Positions 26,338 to 36,480 of a DNA stretch of 64,000 bases are shown piece after piece. Each line of letters opens with the position of its first letter. The stretch's first letter is position 1. The stretch is from Bacteroides sp. (GTDB lineage: Bacteria > Bacteroidota > Bacteroidia > Bacteroidales > Muribaculaceae). The stretch is from contig JAAVDM010000032.1 in the NCBI GenBank assembly GCA_014801815.1, forward strand, positions 114,626 to 178,625, written 5' to 3'. A program made the translations under genes and the position numbers. Below the pieces are notes generated by a model. That model made no database searches. It was given only the letters and a program-made list of their open reading frames with translations, and was not told where the DNA came from.

Positions 26338-27744
26338 CTATGTGATTTCCGTACCTTGTTTAAGAGCCTCCACATAACTGTCAATGCGATACAGCTCTTT
26401 AGGAATATCTATTGACTGCGGACAGTGTGGCGAACATTGATTGCAACCTATACAGTGGCTTGCCTGGCGGAGTTTGGGCACCGACCTGTCGTAACCTACC
26501 AGAAAAGCGCGACGTGCTTTAGCATAATTTTCTGACTGTCGGCTCTCAGTCACGTTCCCTTGATTGACACATTTGTTATAATGCAGCAGTATAGCCGGAA
26601 TATCAATACCATACGGACAAGGCATACAGTATTTACAGTCATTGCAGGCAACCGTAGGATACTGCACCATCAGGTCGGCCGTATCGTAAAGAAACTGTGT
26701 CTCTTCCTCTGTAAGCGGTACGAGAGGACAATATGTGCGCAGATTATCCTCCAAGTGTTCCATGTAAGTCATACCGCTCAACACAGTCAGAACGTCAGGA
26801 TGAGAACCTGCGTATCTGAATGCCCACGAAGCGACACTGTTCTCAGGCGCTCTCTGTTTCAGGCGTGTAGCGATATGGTCAGGCACATTCGACAGTCGAC
26901 CGCCAAGCAACGGTTCCATAATAACAGCGGGAATACCACGCTTTTCAAGTTCACCGTACAGATACTCACCGTCGGTATTACGCGGATTCAATGCTTTAGC
27001 ATGTTTCCAGTCAAGATAATTCAGCTGTATCTGAACGAAGTCCCACTTATATCTATCATGGTTGGTAAGCGCCCAGTCAAATACCGCTATATCGCCGTGA
27101 TACGAGAAACCGAGATTTCTGATACGTCCGGCCTCACGCTCGGTCAAGAGAAAATCAAGTATACCGTTGTCAATATAGCGCGCTCTGAACTCCTCCATAC
27201 CGTTGCCCACTCCTATGGCATGAAGCAACATATAGTCTATATAGTTGGTCTGAAGTTCTTTGAGCGAATTACGATATATACCGATTGAAGCCTCACGGTT
27301 CCATGTCTGAGGGGCAAAATTAGACATCTTCGTCGCAATGAAATATGAATCACGCGGATGACGTGACAACGCTATTCCCGTAGCATGTTCCGATCTGCCT
27401 TTACAGTAGGCAGGAGATGTATCAAAATAATTCACACCGTGAGCGATAGCAGTATCTACCAAACGGTTGACAGTCTCCTGATCAATAACGTCCTCCCCCT
27501 CTTTCTCTCCTGACGGTATCGTGGGCCACCGCATACAGCCGTAACCGAGTATCGACACCTTATCACCCGTCTTGGGATTGGTACGGTAAGTCATCTTATC
27601 CGTAGGTATCTCGGCAAGAGCAGTCTGTTCCGATGAAATCTTTTTAGAAGAAGAGTCGCAGCCTGCCAAAGCAAGTCCGGTCACACCTGCCCCAATTCCG
27701 AGCCGTTTCAGAAAACCGCGTCGGCTCATATTCTGTTCTTTCAT
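26338..27744 (-). CDS. Tat-type lipoprotein aldo/keto reductase with two 4Fe-4S clusters
   Basis: A 468-residue oxidoreductase. The N-terminus has a twin-arginine signal (SRRGFLKRLG) and a lipobox (LALAGC, Cys about 29). The aldo/keto reductase barrel covers about 50-350 with the catalytic Asp and Tyr in YFDTSPAYCKGRSE, the Lys in IATKMS and the His in LLHAIG. The C-terminal ferredoxin-like region carries CNDCKYCMPCPYGIDIP and CIGCNQCSPHCPQ, two 4Fe-4S sets. It is probably a periplasm-facing reductase; substrate unknown. The start could be codon 1 or 6. A -7 box lies at 27807-27814. Confidence 0.88.
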   Translation of the reverse strand: MKEQNMSRRGFLKRLGIGAGVTGLALAGCDSSSKKISSEQTALAEIPTDKMTYRTNPKTGDKVSILGYGCMRWPTIPSGEKEGEDVIDQETVNRLVDTAIAHGVNYFDTSPAYCKGRSEHATGIALSRHPRDSYFIATKMSNFAPQTWNREASIGIYRNSLKELQTNYIDYMLLHAIGVGNGMEEFRARYIDNGILDFLLTEREAGRIRNLGFSYHGDIAVFDWALTNHDRYKWDFVQIQLNYLDWKHAKALNPRNTDGEYLYGELEKRGIPAVIMEPLLGGRLSNVPDHIATRLKQRAPENSVASWAFRYAGSHPDVLTVLSGMTYMEHLEDNLRTYCPLVPLTEEETQFLYDTADLMVQYPTVACNDCKYCMPCPYGIDIPAILLHYNKCVNQGNVTESRQSENYAKARRAFLVGYDRSVPKLRQASHCIGCNQCSPHCPQSIDIPKELYRIDSYVEALKQGTEIT

Positions 27745-27806
27745 ATTCTAAATATATTGCGTAATCATATTCTGACAACCTATGAATCCGTCAGAAGTCT
27801 ACTGTG

Positions 27807-27814
27807 CAAAGTTA
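27807..27814 (-). promoter_or_regulatory. -7 box of the aldo/keto reductase gene
   Basis: Minus strand TAACTTTG, full TAnnTTTG match, about 62 nt upstream of the start codon. Between here and 28311 I see no supportable gene, only a direct repeat of CAAATTAGGT near 28082-28101. Confidence 0.55.
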
Positions 27815-28311
27815 ATGATAATTATTGAGATATAACTTTCACAAATTACCTCTGTTATTTCATTCTATGCAAGTTAGATTTCACAATAGTTATAAGAACT
27901 ATAGCTACTACTGCCAATCCAGAGAAACTGCACACTCTTAGAAACTCTCTTGCCTCAGTCAAACGTACACACACAAATCTATATATTATAAGTGTGATAG
28001 TTATTACCACATTAGGACTCGTAATTACTCTCTGTAAATTCTGGCATATTGCTGGAGCGGCAGAGTTTTTGGAGGTAGTTCCAAATTAGGTCAAATTAGG
28101 TAATGAGTTTAGAGAACTATACTTATCTCAATTCAAGCAGACTGAAACCTACATCACCATTATCATAGCCTCAAAAAAAGAAAATTGGCCTATAACGGAT
28201 TGCTAACGTTTTTGGGTACAGCCTTCTTTGTCATGTTTTCTAAATGTGCTTGATATAATCATTAATTCTTACGAAGTACTAAATCTCCTAACCTACTCTA
28301 AAAATAATTTT

Positions 28312-28689
28312 TTAACGAATGTAGCTATTGGCTCCCTCTCTGACATATATCACACCCCCATTTATATAAGGTTTGTCTTTACCACTTGGTACCTCAACGA
28401 CCCAAACTTTCTTACCCTCAACATCTACAGGATAAATTTCACACTTCAATGCAGGGGAAATCTCACTTATTGTATCCTGAATGGCAGAACCTTTATTGTT
28501 GTCTATCTCGGTACCAATAATCTGATTGTTATTGTCAACCCCAATGAGGACATAACCGCCAGCCACATTTGCAAAGCTGGCAACCTCATCGGAGATTTCC
28601 TTTACCTTAGAAGGTACATTACGTTTGAAATCTACATTGTAGCCTTCACCTCCTTTTACAAGTTCTAATATTTGTGATGCCGTTAACAT
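28312..28689 (-). pseudogene. AlbA_2 / Schlafen-like domain protein, truncated
   Basis: A 125-residue frame matching the N-terminal AlbA_2 domain of larger ATP-binding regulators: VKGGEGYNVDFKRN, then ASFANVAGGYVLIGVDNNN and the end GVIYVREGANSYIR. In the family this domain continues after REGANS into several hundred more residues; here a stop follows at once and the next 110 bp on that strand code for nothing similar. It is either a stand-alone short member or, more likely, a fragment. The intergenic stretch 28690-29144 has a 10-bp inverted repeat at 28848-28857/28887-28896 and nothing else I can name. Confidence 0.6.
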
Positions 28690-29144
28690 AACAGCAAAAT
28701 TATGAAATTATTTTGAATTAACCTTTCTTAATGAGAAGATTAAAACTCTACCTATAAAAATGTGGTCATTTGACCTCTTTTTGGAATAGTAAGGTATAAA
28801 ATAATATGGTGTAAAATTCAATTAAGAAATAAGCAAATTGTCTCAAATCTTTCAAAGTACTCACTGATAGGTACGTCTCCTAACATCTTTGAAAGACAGT
28901 CTTCTTATACGCTGCAGTTTGTCTATACCACTTTATAATTATAAAAAGTTCATATAATATTCTTTAGTTATTTATGACTATAAGTGAGTCAAGCACTGTT
29001 ACAAATATTATAAGCAACAGCCGCAAACAGTTAAATTAGGCAGAAGTAAAAATATAGCAGGAATTTCATTCAGAAGGGTTTAGTTTTCGAGAAGTCATGT
29101 GTCTTATAGTTATATGATGAACCAACAGCATATAATTATCTGAT

Positions 29145-31709
29145 ATGACTATGACAATGAAATTTATATCTGCTATTATCATAGCGATTGTGGCGTCTGT
29201 CTCAGCCGGTGCAAAAAAATACGTATACACGTTCAGGGACACCCCTGTCTCAGAGGCTATAATACGTATAGGAAGAGATAACCCCGAGCTAAATGTAGCG
29301 TTCATCTATAAGGAACTTGACCACTACAGGACTTCGGGCCGCGTCAGCACTGATGATGCCTACGAAGCACTGCGGCAGCTTGTAGGACTAAATCCGGTTT
29401 CTGTCATAGAGAAAGACGGGAAATATTATATTGAAGCCCTGCAACATGGCAGATTTCGTTACACCGGTCGTACTGTGGGTTCAGACAATAGTCCTGTCGG
29501 AGGTGCAACAGTAATGCTACTTGCCGACAAGGATTCGACAGTAATAACATACGGTGTTACCGACAATGATGGACATTTCGTGATTCCCTGCGACCGAAAA
29601 GATGTCATTGCCAAACTCTATTGTATGGGTTATCAGACTGCCTATCGGCACTGCCAAACATTCGATCTCGGCACCGTCATTATGAAAGAAATACCTGTGC
29701 AACTGAAAACTTTAAAAGTGGAAGGTCTGAACAATCTGGCATACGCTGACAGAACAGTCTATCTACCCTCCAGCCGCCAGCGCAATGCGGCACAAAGTGC
29801 CATAGACCTTTTACGCCAGATGGCTATCCCTCAGATTCAGATCAATCTTGTGGATAACTCTGTGACTACACTTACAGGCAGTAAGGCAGCTCTGTTTATC
29901 AATAGTCTGCCTGCATCGGCCGAAGAACTCGAAGGACTGCGCACAGCCGATGTAAAACGTGTGGAGTATCTTGATTTTCCGACAGACACAAGATTTAACG
30001 GTAACGAACATGTAGTGAATTTCATAGTACAACGATATGAATATGGAGGTTATACAAAAACCACAGTCAGTGAGAATTTCCTTACCGGTCTATCAGGCCG
30101 AGCTTCTCTGTATTCCAAATTTGCCTATAAACGTATGATTTACGACTTATATGCAGGAGCATCATATCTGAACCTACATCATACAGGCACATCGACTATA
30201 GGCCGGTACAGTCTGACCGGCGCTGACGATGTACCTTATACTATAACCCGAAGTGAAACTCTCAATAATTCACATTTCAGAAATAACCAGTATCCGGTAA
30301 CTTTCCGTGCCATTTATGATTCTGACAATGTTCAGATAGGCAATACGCTTGGCTTTGTATTTGACGATATCCCGACAGCCTACACTTCCGGTAGTCTCTC
30401 GTATTCTCCCGAAACTACCGATAATCATACCTTTACACGCAGTGAGCCTTATATGGGACGACATATCAACTGGTCAGGAAATTATTATTTTATTTTTCCG
30501 CATAGCTGGCATCTGAATATATCGTCAGGTGTGGGTGGCAGCCACACTGACTATACGTATTCCTATGGGTCATCAATGAACGGTACCATAACAATAAACA
30601 ATATTTCAGAAGAGAATCATTACCGCCTGCACGGGTCTGCGTCATTATCCAAAGTGTTATACAACAAGCACTATATTTTTACCCGCCTTTACGGAGGTAC
30701 GACACATAACGCAGTCTCATATCTCGGCACATCACCTTACGACAACAGTTTTGCCGACACTTATGCAGGAATAGCTTTAGGTTATAGCTTCTCCAACAGA
30801 AAATGGAACATCAGTACAAATGCCTCACTACAATGGGAGAGAAACAGCATCAACACCTCAGCTGTCAATGAAATCTATCCTCTTATCAATCTCTCTGTGG
30901 CCTACTCTCCCACCCGACGTCATTCCATACAGGCATATTTTCATTTCGGGGCCAACTACCCGGATGCAAGTCAGAAAACGCCCAATATATTGCAGACTAA
31001 TGAAATGCTTTACCACACCGGCAACCCCGACTTACAACTGTCACGACAGATAACCTTCAATCTGCAGTACAACTGGATGCCGCGCAACAATTTTTCTGCT
31101 GTCGTATTTGCCCGGTACTTCGGTGAATACAATCTTTATGTTCCGGTTTTCTCATCATACCTCAACGGCTCGGCACTGCTGAAATCATACGGTACCGACG
31201 GCAACTATAACCGTACACAAACGGGTGTGTCTTTCAACTGGCGTCTGCTTAACAATCAACTGCAGTTAGCGGCACAACCTTCAGTAACGGCATACCGCAT
31301 GACAGGATACTATGATATTTCCAAATGTCCTTTCAATCTGAACACATCTGTATCATACTATCTCGGCAATTTCTATTTTCAGCTATCCTATCAGACACCC
31401 CTGAAGACCATACAGGGCAATAGAGGTGTCTTCTATCAGGATAGGGACTTTTATCAGTTTACCACCGGGTGGAGTAAAGCAGGATGGAACATCAGAGCAG
31501 CGGTCTCCAACATGTTCCGCAGTGACTGGCTTGCAGCCACACAGATACTCACCTCACCACTCTATTCCGAAACACAATATCAGTACGGCAATACTTACCA
31601 CAGGCGCCTGAATCTCTCAGTCACCTATACGTTCAGCTATGGCAAGAAGGTGCGGCAGGAGAACGAAGTCGGCGAACAGTCAGGCGGCACCTCGGCGATA
31701 TTGAAATAG
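29145..31709 (+). CDS. STN-domain TonB-receptor-like outer-membrane protein, paralogue 1
   Basis: An 854-residue protein with a signal peptide (cleavage near SAGA, about 23), an STN (secretin/TonB N-terminal) domain at about 25-110 (YTFRDTPVSEAI, RQLVGLNPVSV), a CarboxypepD_reg-like domain (about 113-185), a plug-like region and a C-terminal beta-barrel. It is clearly paralogous to the 33287-35833 protein: both share AFIYKELDHY or SFIYKELDHY, QLVGLNPVSV and EALQHGKFRYTG-like strings. STN domains usually pass a signal to a FecR-type anti-sigma factor, but none lies next to this copy. Start may be codon 1 or 5. Confidence 0.85.
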   Translation: MTMTMKFISAIIIAIVASVSAGAKKYVYTFRDTPVSEAIIRIGRDNPELNVAFIYKELDHYRTSGRVSTDDAYEALRQLVGLNPVSVIEKDGKYYIEALQHGRFRYTGRTVGSDNSPVGGATVMLLADKDSTVITYGVTDNDGHFVIPCDRKDVIAKLYCMGYQTAYRHCQTFDLGTVIMKEIPVQLKTLKVEGLNNLAYADRTVYLPSSRQRNAAQSAIDLLRQMAIPQIQINLVDNSVTTLTGSKAALFINSLPASAEELEGLRTADVKRVEYLDFPTDTRFNGNEHVVNFIVQRYEYGGYTKTTVSENFLTGLSGRASLYSKFAYKRMIYDLYAGASYLNLHHTGTSTIGRYSLTGADDVPYTITRSETLNNSHFRNNQYPVTFRAIYDSDNVQIGNTLGFVFDDIPTAYTSGSLSYSPETTDNHTFTRSEPYMGRHINWSGNYYFIFPHSWHLNISSGVGGSHTDYTYSYGSSMNGTITINNISEENHYRLHGSASLSKVLYNKHYIFTRLYGGTTHNAVSYLGTSPYDNSFADTYAGIALGYSFSNRKWNISTNASLQWERNSINTSAVNEIYPLINLSVAYSPTRRHSIQAYFHFGANYPDASQKTPNILQTNEMLYHTGNPDLQLSRQITFNLQYNWMPRNNFSAVVFARYFGEYNLYVPVFSSYLNGSALLKSYGTDGNYNRTQTGVSFNWRLLNNQLQLAAQPSVTAYRMTGYYDISKCPFNLNTSVSYYLGNFYFQLSYQTPLKTIQGNRGVFYQDRDFYQFTTGWSKAGWNIRAAVSNMFRSDWLAATQILTSPLYSETQYQYGNTYHRRLNLSVTYTFSYGKKVRQENEVGEQSGGTSAILK

Positions 31710-31729
31710 GTTCCAGAAGAAAAGTCTGG

Positions 31730-32383
31730 TTATTCGGCGTTGTTTTTAAGCCAGTCACTACGCACTTTGTCAGGCAGATGACGTACCGAGAAGTCAGAAA
31801 AAGTGACATTGAAGCCGTCACCATCGGGGCAGGCCGCCATCATACCGATTTTAACGGGACGGTTTGCCTCCATCCATGCGTTGCGCATAAGTGTGTATTC
31901 CTTGTCATCAAACGAATAGAATATCTCTATTGCATCAAGACGTCGTACTGCCTTAATCCATAGTTCCTTGACCGGTCTGTCAAGAGCAATCACACTCCAG
32001 TCGGAAGTATGATGAGTCACGACCGTACTCAGATTGTATTTGCCGTCAACAAACTCAATACCGGTCTTGATATAATTCTCATGGTCGATACGTATCATCA
32101 TACCGGCCTGATCAAAGCGGACTTTATAATCACCTTTCACTTTCAGTTTAGCCTCGAACTCTCCGCCATACTCGGCATAATAAAACGGTGCGTCATCTAC
32201 CGTGAATCCGTAATGTGATATACGCCAATAATCACTCTTTGGAGTGACAGACATTGTAAGTTTGCCGTCTGAGATTGACCAGTCAGCAGGTTCGTTAAAC
32301 CAATTCATTTTTTCAAGTGTCTGCGCACCTGCATCTAACATGGCTGCCACACCGAGAAACACCGCGATAAGTCCTTTTTTCAT
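31730..32383 (-). CDS. Secreted DUF1349 (concanavalin-like) protein
   Basis: A 217-residue protein with a signal peptide (AMLDAGAQ) and a DUF1349 jelly-roll fold (MNWFNEPADWSIS, then YAEYGGEFEAKLKVKGDY, DQAGMMIRID, YIKTGIEFVDG and MAACPDGDGFNVTFSDFSV). The family is beta-sandwich and is often found with carbohydrate-active proteins; its function here is unknown. It converges on the paralogue 1 barrel gene with a 20-bp gap. Confidence 0.85.
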   Translation of the reverse strand: MKKGLIAVFLGVAAMLDAGAQTLEKMNWFNEPADWSISDGKLTMSVTPKSDYWRISHYGFTVDDAPFYYAEYGGEFEAKLKVKGDYKVRFDQAGMMIRIDHENYIKTGIEFVDGKYNLSTVVTHHTSDWSVIALDRPVKELWIKAVRRLDAIEIFYSFDDKEYTLMRNAWMEANRPVKIGMMAACPDGDGFNVTFSDFSVRHLPDKVRSDWLKNNAE

Positions 32384-32438
32384 ATCTGTTGCGTAGAAAT
32401 ATAGTCTTTAACGTATGGAGAAAATCCGGCAACTTCTT

Positions 32439-32471
32439 TTTGTCTGATAACGGCCGGATTTATTAACTTTG
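32439..32471 (+). promoter_or_regulatory. Promoter of the LuxR-type regulator gene
   Basis: TTTG (32439-32442), 21-bp spacer, TAACTTTG (32464-32471), 30 nt upstream of the start codon. Confidence 0.7.
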
Positions 32472-32501
32472 CAAAGTTAGCGGATTACCGGCTGACCCGC
32501 A

Positions 32502-33266
32502 ATGACTATAAATAACCAATTTTTCAGCATGAATTATCAGAAGAAAATAGACAATCTGTTACGTAAACAGCCATTTTCCGACAACGGTCAAAGTATGGAT
32601 CCGGTGTACGGATATGCTGAAAGTATTGCGGTGCTGGAAAACTGTATTGCAGTGGTCAGCGACCTCAAATCAGGCACAAGCAGGATATTCAGCGGTGCTT
32701 TTGCCGAAGTGCTGGGACTGACAGGTTACAGCAGCGAAAATTCTATCTGGGAAAAAGAAATCATAGCCATGATGACAGATACTGAATGTGACGTCAAGTA
32801 TATGGCAGAATTGCGTTTCTACAATTTCCTGCGTCAGCTTCCCCGTAACAAGCGGAGTGAATATTATCTCGCTACTGTTCTACGCTTCCGCGACAGACAG
32901 AGCCGGGCGTTAGATGTGCTACACAGATTATATTACAGATATGATGATGCGTCAGATGCCGTACGCTACGGATTATGTCTGTACAGCCCGGCTGTGTTTA
33001 ACCTGCCTGCAAGAAGTGTGGTGATAAATTCTGTCACCGGTAAATGGGAGGAACTGTCAGAAGTCACCGACAACCGTATTCTCAGCAAACGCGAAAAACA
33101 GGTACTGGCTCTTATCGAGCGTGGCCATACAAGCCGAGCTATCGCCGAGGAACTCTGCATAAGCAAAAACACTGTGAGCCGACACCGTCAGGAAATACTC
33201 GCCAAACTGCAGACTCACAATTCTACCGAAGCCTGCCGACGGGCAAAACAGCTAAACCTGATATAA
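32502..33266 (+). CDS. LuxR-type helix-turn-helix regulator with a PAS-like N-terminus
   Basis: A 254-residue regulator. The C-terminal 65 residues are a GerE/LuxR domain (SKREKQVLALIERGHTSRAI, SKNTVSRHRQEILAKLQ). The N-terminal 180 residues include AVVSDLKSGTSRIFSGAF and look PAS-like, without a receiver aspartate. It lies between the two STN-barrel paralogues, convergent with the second (20-bp gap, no visible terminator), so it may control one of them (inference). An internal start at codon 10 is possible. Confidence 0.8.
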   Translation: MTINNQFFSMNYQKKIDNLLRKQPFSDNGQSMDPVYGYAESIAVLENCIAVVSDLKSGTSRIFSGAFAEVLGLTGYSSENSIWEKEIIAMMTDTECDVKYMAELRFYNFLRQLPRNKRSEYYLATVLRFRDRQSRALDVLHRLYYRYDDASDAVRYGLCLYSPAVFNLPARSVVINSVTGKWEELSEVTDNRILSKREKQVLALIERGHTSRAIAEELCISKNTVSRHRQEILAKLQTHNSTEACRRAKQLNLI

Positions 33267-33286
33267 CTACAGTTTAGGTAAAGACA

Positions 33287-35833
33287 CTATTTCAGAATAC
33301 CAGAAGATGAACCGTTCTGTCTTAAGATATCATTATCCTGATTGACTTTTCTACCAAAGCCAAAGGTATATGTGGCCGACAGCTGCACAAAGGCATGACA
33401 TGAGGCATTGCTGTTCCATGTCTCGTAAGAATAATACTCACTCTGCATAGTATCGTATGAGGCACGCCAGTTTCGGCGCTGAAGATTCTGCGCTGTCAGA
33501 CGGATATTCCATGCCTGATTGCTCCAGCCGGCCTGCACAATGAAATTACCTTTGGTTTTAGTCCAAACGCCAGACATAGAATTATAGTTATCAGTAGCTT
33601 CCGGCGATTCATATACGACAGCAAAGTTAAATTGTCCGGCATAATACAGAGCTTGTAAATAATAGCTGATACAGCTCCGGTTGATGTTATAAGGCTGACC
33701 GTTATGAACATAAAGCTGCGCCAGCTGTCCATATAGCTGTAACCTGCCTTCAAATTGTGTAACCGAGGCATTGACACCATAGTTGTAATGAGCGAAATGA
33801 CCTATCGGCTGCTGCACTGTTCTGATGATACCGTCAGCCACCGGCGTGTACACAAACGCCTCACGATTGCCGACAAGCCATGTGTTAGCAAACAGAGTCA
33901 TGCTGAATTTACCGGAAGGTATAAACGTATAATTCAGTCCTATATCATAGCTGCGATGTGATTTGAGCAAAGGATTGCCGGTATGCCACAGAAAAGGTGA
34001 TACCTGAATGATATTCTCACTCTTATAATTGGCTGACGGCGGCCATACAGAATAGTGGAACACTCCGCCGAAAGAATTTTTACGGTTTGGCACATATCTC
34101 AGAGACACATCAAAATAAGGATAATCCGAAACTGCTCTGTTATCATTAAGTCGCGTTGCAAGACAGTTCCAACCAAAACCGAAATATCCCGAAAATCCGG
34201 AGTCTGTAAAGCCGTAAGAGACACCGAGCTGACCGAATTTTGTTACTGAACCGTCTGTAGCATCAACCGAACCACTATAATCCGTATGATTATATTCATA
34301 CAACCCACTGACAAAAGTACGGAATGAATGTCGGGTACCGAAACTGTGACTGTAATCCAACTGCACACTACCTCTGTGTGTATTGTCGATAGCTCCGTTT
34401 ACAACCGGTCTGAAACCTGATTCGGCATATTCCGATTGCTGATCTGTATGTGAAAAAAGATAATTGACCGAACCTGTCAGGGAATTTCCGGCAGGTAAAG
34501 TAAAATAATAGTAACCGTTATAATTAACATATTTCGCTTTAGTGTCAGATAAGGAAATATAATCACTCGACTCAGAAGATTTATTAGAGTAACTTACATA
34601 ACCCCGGCTGTCATTGCGTGGCGTATTATCCAGACCGAGAGAAATCTGACTGTTGAACATTATACGGTCACTACTGTACAACGCACGGAAACTTGTATCA
34701 AAATTCCGTTTGCGGAACTTTGAGGCTGTGGTGGAGGAATAACGCTGAAAACTTATAACATTTCCATCGTATTGCGGAAGCCAGAATGTTTCAGTACGCT
34801 CAGTACCGAAATGATCGTTACTCATATAATAACCATACCCCATTATGTCATAAGTCATACGTCTGCTGACAAGGCGAGCATTGGCCTGCAGCAATCCGGA
34901 ATTTGTGATAAAGGTCTCTGTGGCAAGTGCTTTCACATATCCGCCATATTCATATCGCACCATGCGGAAGTTAATAACGTGCTTATTGCCCTGAAATCTC
35001 GGGTCTGATGGATAGTCAATGTATTCCACACTTCTGACATCAGACATCTTCATCATTCTGAGTTCATCTGCAGTAGCCGGTACATAATCTATGTACATAA
35101 CCACAGGTTCTCCCGCCGCAGTCGAAACATCAGCCGCTCCCAAACGCACGTTAAGCTGAGGAATCACCATACGACTGAGAAGATCGGTAGCTGTCTGTGA
35201 GGCATTCTTCTGTCGCTGAGTAGGTCGGTAAACGCTTTTATCAGCATATAAAGCTGCCGCATCGGCTTCGACGCTGACGCCTTTAAGTCTGACAGGAAGT
35301 TCAGACATAACAATCTTCCCTACCGAGAAATTATTGCATCTTCTGAAAGTAGGTTTGTAACCCAGACAGGTCAGTTTAGCTATCACTTCCCGACGGTCAC
35401 AGGGAATAGAAAAATATCCCCTATCATCTGTTATACCGTAAGTGAGCACAGTAGTATCTCCGGGAGCAAGAAGCATAACGGTAGCAGCCGCCACAGGACA
35501 GCTGTCAGTACCTATAACCTGACCTGTATAACGGAATTTACCATGCTGAAGAGCTTCGACATAATAATGTCCATCTCTTTTCACGACACTGACAGGATTA
35601 AGACCGACAAGCTGCTTCAGAGCATCGTAAGGATTGTCGGCACTGACATACGCAGAAGTATGGTAATGATCAAGCTCTTTATAGATAAACGAAATGCTGA
35701 CCTCCGGGTGATCTGAGTTCAACCAGATAATAGCCCGGGGCAATGGTGTATTATCAAAACGGTATGAGTAGCTATCGGCATAAACGACCATAAAACCCAT
35801 TACTACAGTAAGGACTGTAAAAACAATTCTCAT
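33287..35833 (-). CDS. STN-domain TonB-receptor-like outer-membrane protein, paralogue 2
   Basis: An 848-residue protein with signal peptide (VVYADS), STN domain (about 22-105), CarboxypepD_reg domain, plug-like region and beta-barrel, paralogous to the 29145-31709 product. It is the third gene of a sigma/anti-sigma/receptor operon: its ATG overlaps the anti-sigma stop by 4 nt. By analogy with FecA-type systems, ligand binding outside would signal through the STN domain to the anti-sigma factor. The ligand is unknown. Confidence 0.87.
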   Translation of the reverse strand: MRIVFTVLTVVMGFMVVYADSYSYRFDNTPLPRAIIWLNSDHPEVSISFIYKELDHYHTSAYVSADNPYDALKQLVGLNPVSVVKRDGHYYVEALQHGKFRYTGQVIGTDSCPVAAATVMLLAPGDTTVLTYGITDDRGYFSIPCDRREVIAKLTCLGYKPTFRRCNNFSVGKIVMSELPVRLKGVSVEADAAALYADKSVYRPTQRQKNASQTATDLLSRMVIPQLNVRLGAADVSTAAGEPVVMYIDYVPATADELRMMKMSDVRSVEYIDYPSDPRFQGNKHVINFRMVRYEYGGYVKALATETFITNSGLLQANARLVSRRMTYDIMGYGYYMSNDHFGTERTETFWLPQYDGNVISFQRYSSTTASKFRKRNFDTSFRALYSSDRIMFNSQISLGLDNTPRNDSRGYVSYSNKSSESSDYISLSDTKAKYVNYNGYYYFTLPAGNSLTGSVNYLFSHTDQQSEYAESGFRPVVNGAIDNTHRGSVQLDYSHSFGTRHSFRTFVSGLYEYNHTDYSGSVDATDGSVTKFGQLGVSYGFTDSGFSGYFGFGWNCLATRLNDNRAVSDYPYFDVSLRYVPNRKNSFGGVFHYSVWPPSANYKSENIIQVSPFLWHTGNPLLKSHRSYDIGLNYTFIPSGKFSMTLFANTWLVGNREAFVYTPVADGIIRTVQQPIGHFAHYNYGVNASVTQFEGRLQLYGQLAQLYVHNGQPYNINRSCISYYLQALYYAGQFNFAVVYESPEATDNYNSMSGVWTKTKGNFIVQAGWSNQAWNIRLTAQNLQRRNWRASYDTMQSEYYSYETWNSNASCHAFVQLSATYTFGFGRKVNQDNDILRQNGSSSGILK

Positions 35834-36480
35834 TCTATTGTCAGAATATTACCGTTACGCTTTATATTTATCTGCTCGAATGTATTGAGTTGCGTAATTA
35901 CTTCGTCAAGGGTTAGATCGGTGTCAAGACGATAGTAAAGATGCAGTAAGGAAGCCTCCTTATTATTAAATATTACCTCAACTCCGTATGAATCGGCTAC
36001 GGCTGCCATAATATTTTCAAGGCTTTCATTCTCAAACATTATAGGGACAGCGGCGGTCTGAGCTATCGTGTCGTTCTGAGGTTGCATCACGGTTTCTTTC
36101 ACCTGTGTCGTCACCGAAGCGTGTTTCTCAGTTGCAACTGATTCGGTAGTCGGTGATGACGGTCGCTCTGTCACTTTCACTGTAATAGCTATGCCTACGG
36201 CCACTGCTACCAGAGAACTCAGAACAAGTGCCGTAACCGAAGCAGCACGACTACCGGCCCACATAAACCGGCGACGTCTGACAGCGATATGCTTACGTGA
36301 GAAAGCCTCCCACTCCGCCTCCACATCGGGTATTGAGGCAGCCTCAACAGCGGAATCAGTCTTACTGAGCAGGTTGTATATTTCCCTTGTTTCCGAGTCT
36401 GATAACAGTTCCTGAAGTCTGTCAGACGGATATTTCTCCGGCTGCTCGATGATATCAAGCACAAGATCGTATTTATCCAT
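35830..36480 (-). CDS. FecR-like anti-sigma factor with DUF4974 domain
   Basis: A 216-residue protein with a cytoplasmic N-terminus (about 1-75), one membrane span (SVTALVLSSLVAVAVGIAIT, about 83-102), a Thr/Ser-rich periplasmic linker and a C-terminal DUF4974/STN-like domain (MFENESLENIMAAVADSYGV, LDEVITQLNT). It is expected to hold the sigma factor at the membrane. Its gene overlaps the sigma gene by 8 nt and the receptor gene by 4 nt, so the three are tightly coupled. Confidence 0.85.
   Translation of the reverse strand: MDKYDLVLDIIEQPEKYPSDRLQELLSDSETREIYNLLSKTDSAVEAASIPDVEAEWEAFSRKHIAVRRRRFMWAGSRAASVTALVLSSLVAVAVGIAITVKVTERPSSPTTESVATEKHASVTTQVKETVMQPQNDTIAQTAAVPIMFENESLENIMAAVADSYGVEVIFNNKEASLLHLYYRLDTDLTLDEVITQLNTFEQINIKRNGNILTIE

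Noticed and set aside
27855..28085. 76-codon minus-strand open stretch with two hydrophobic segments
   Set aside because: No ATG near its start and no family recognised; it may be chance in AT-rich DNA or a membrane-protein fragment.
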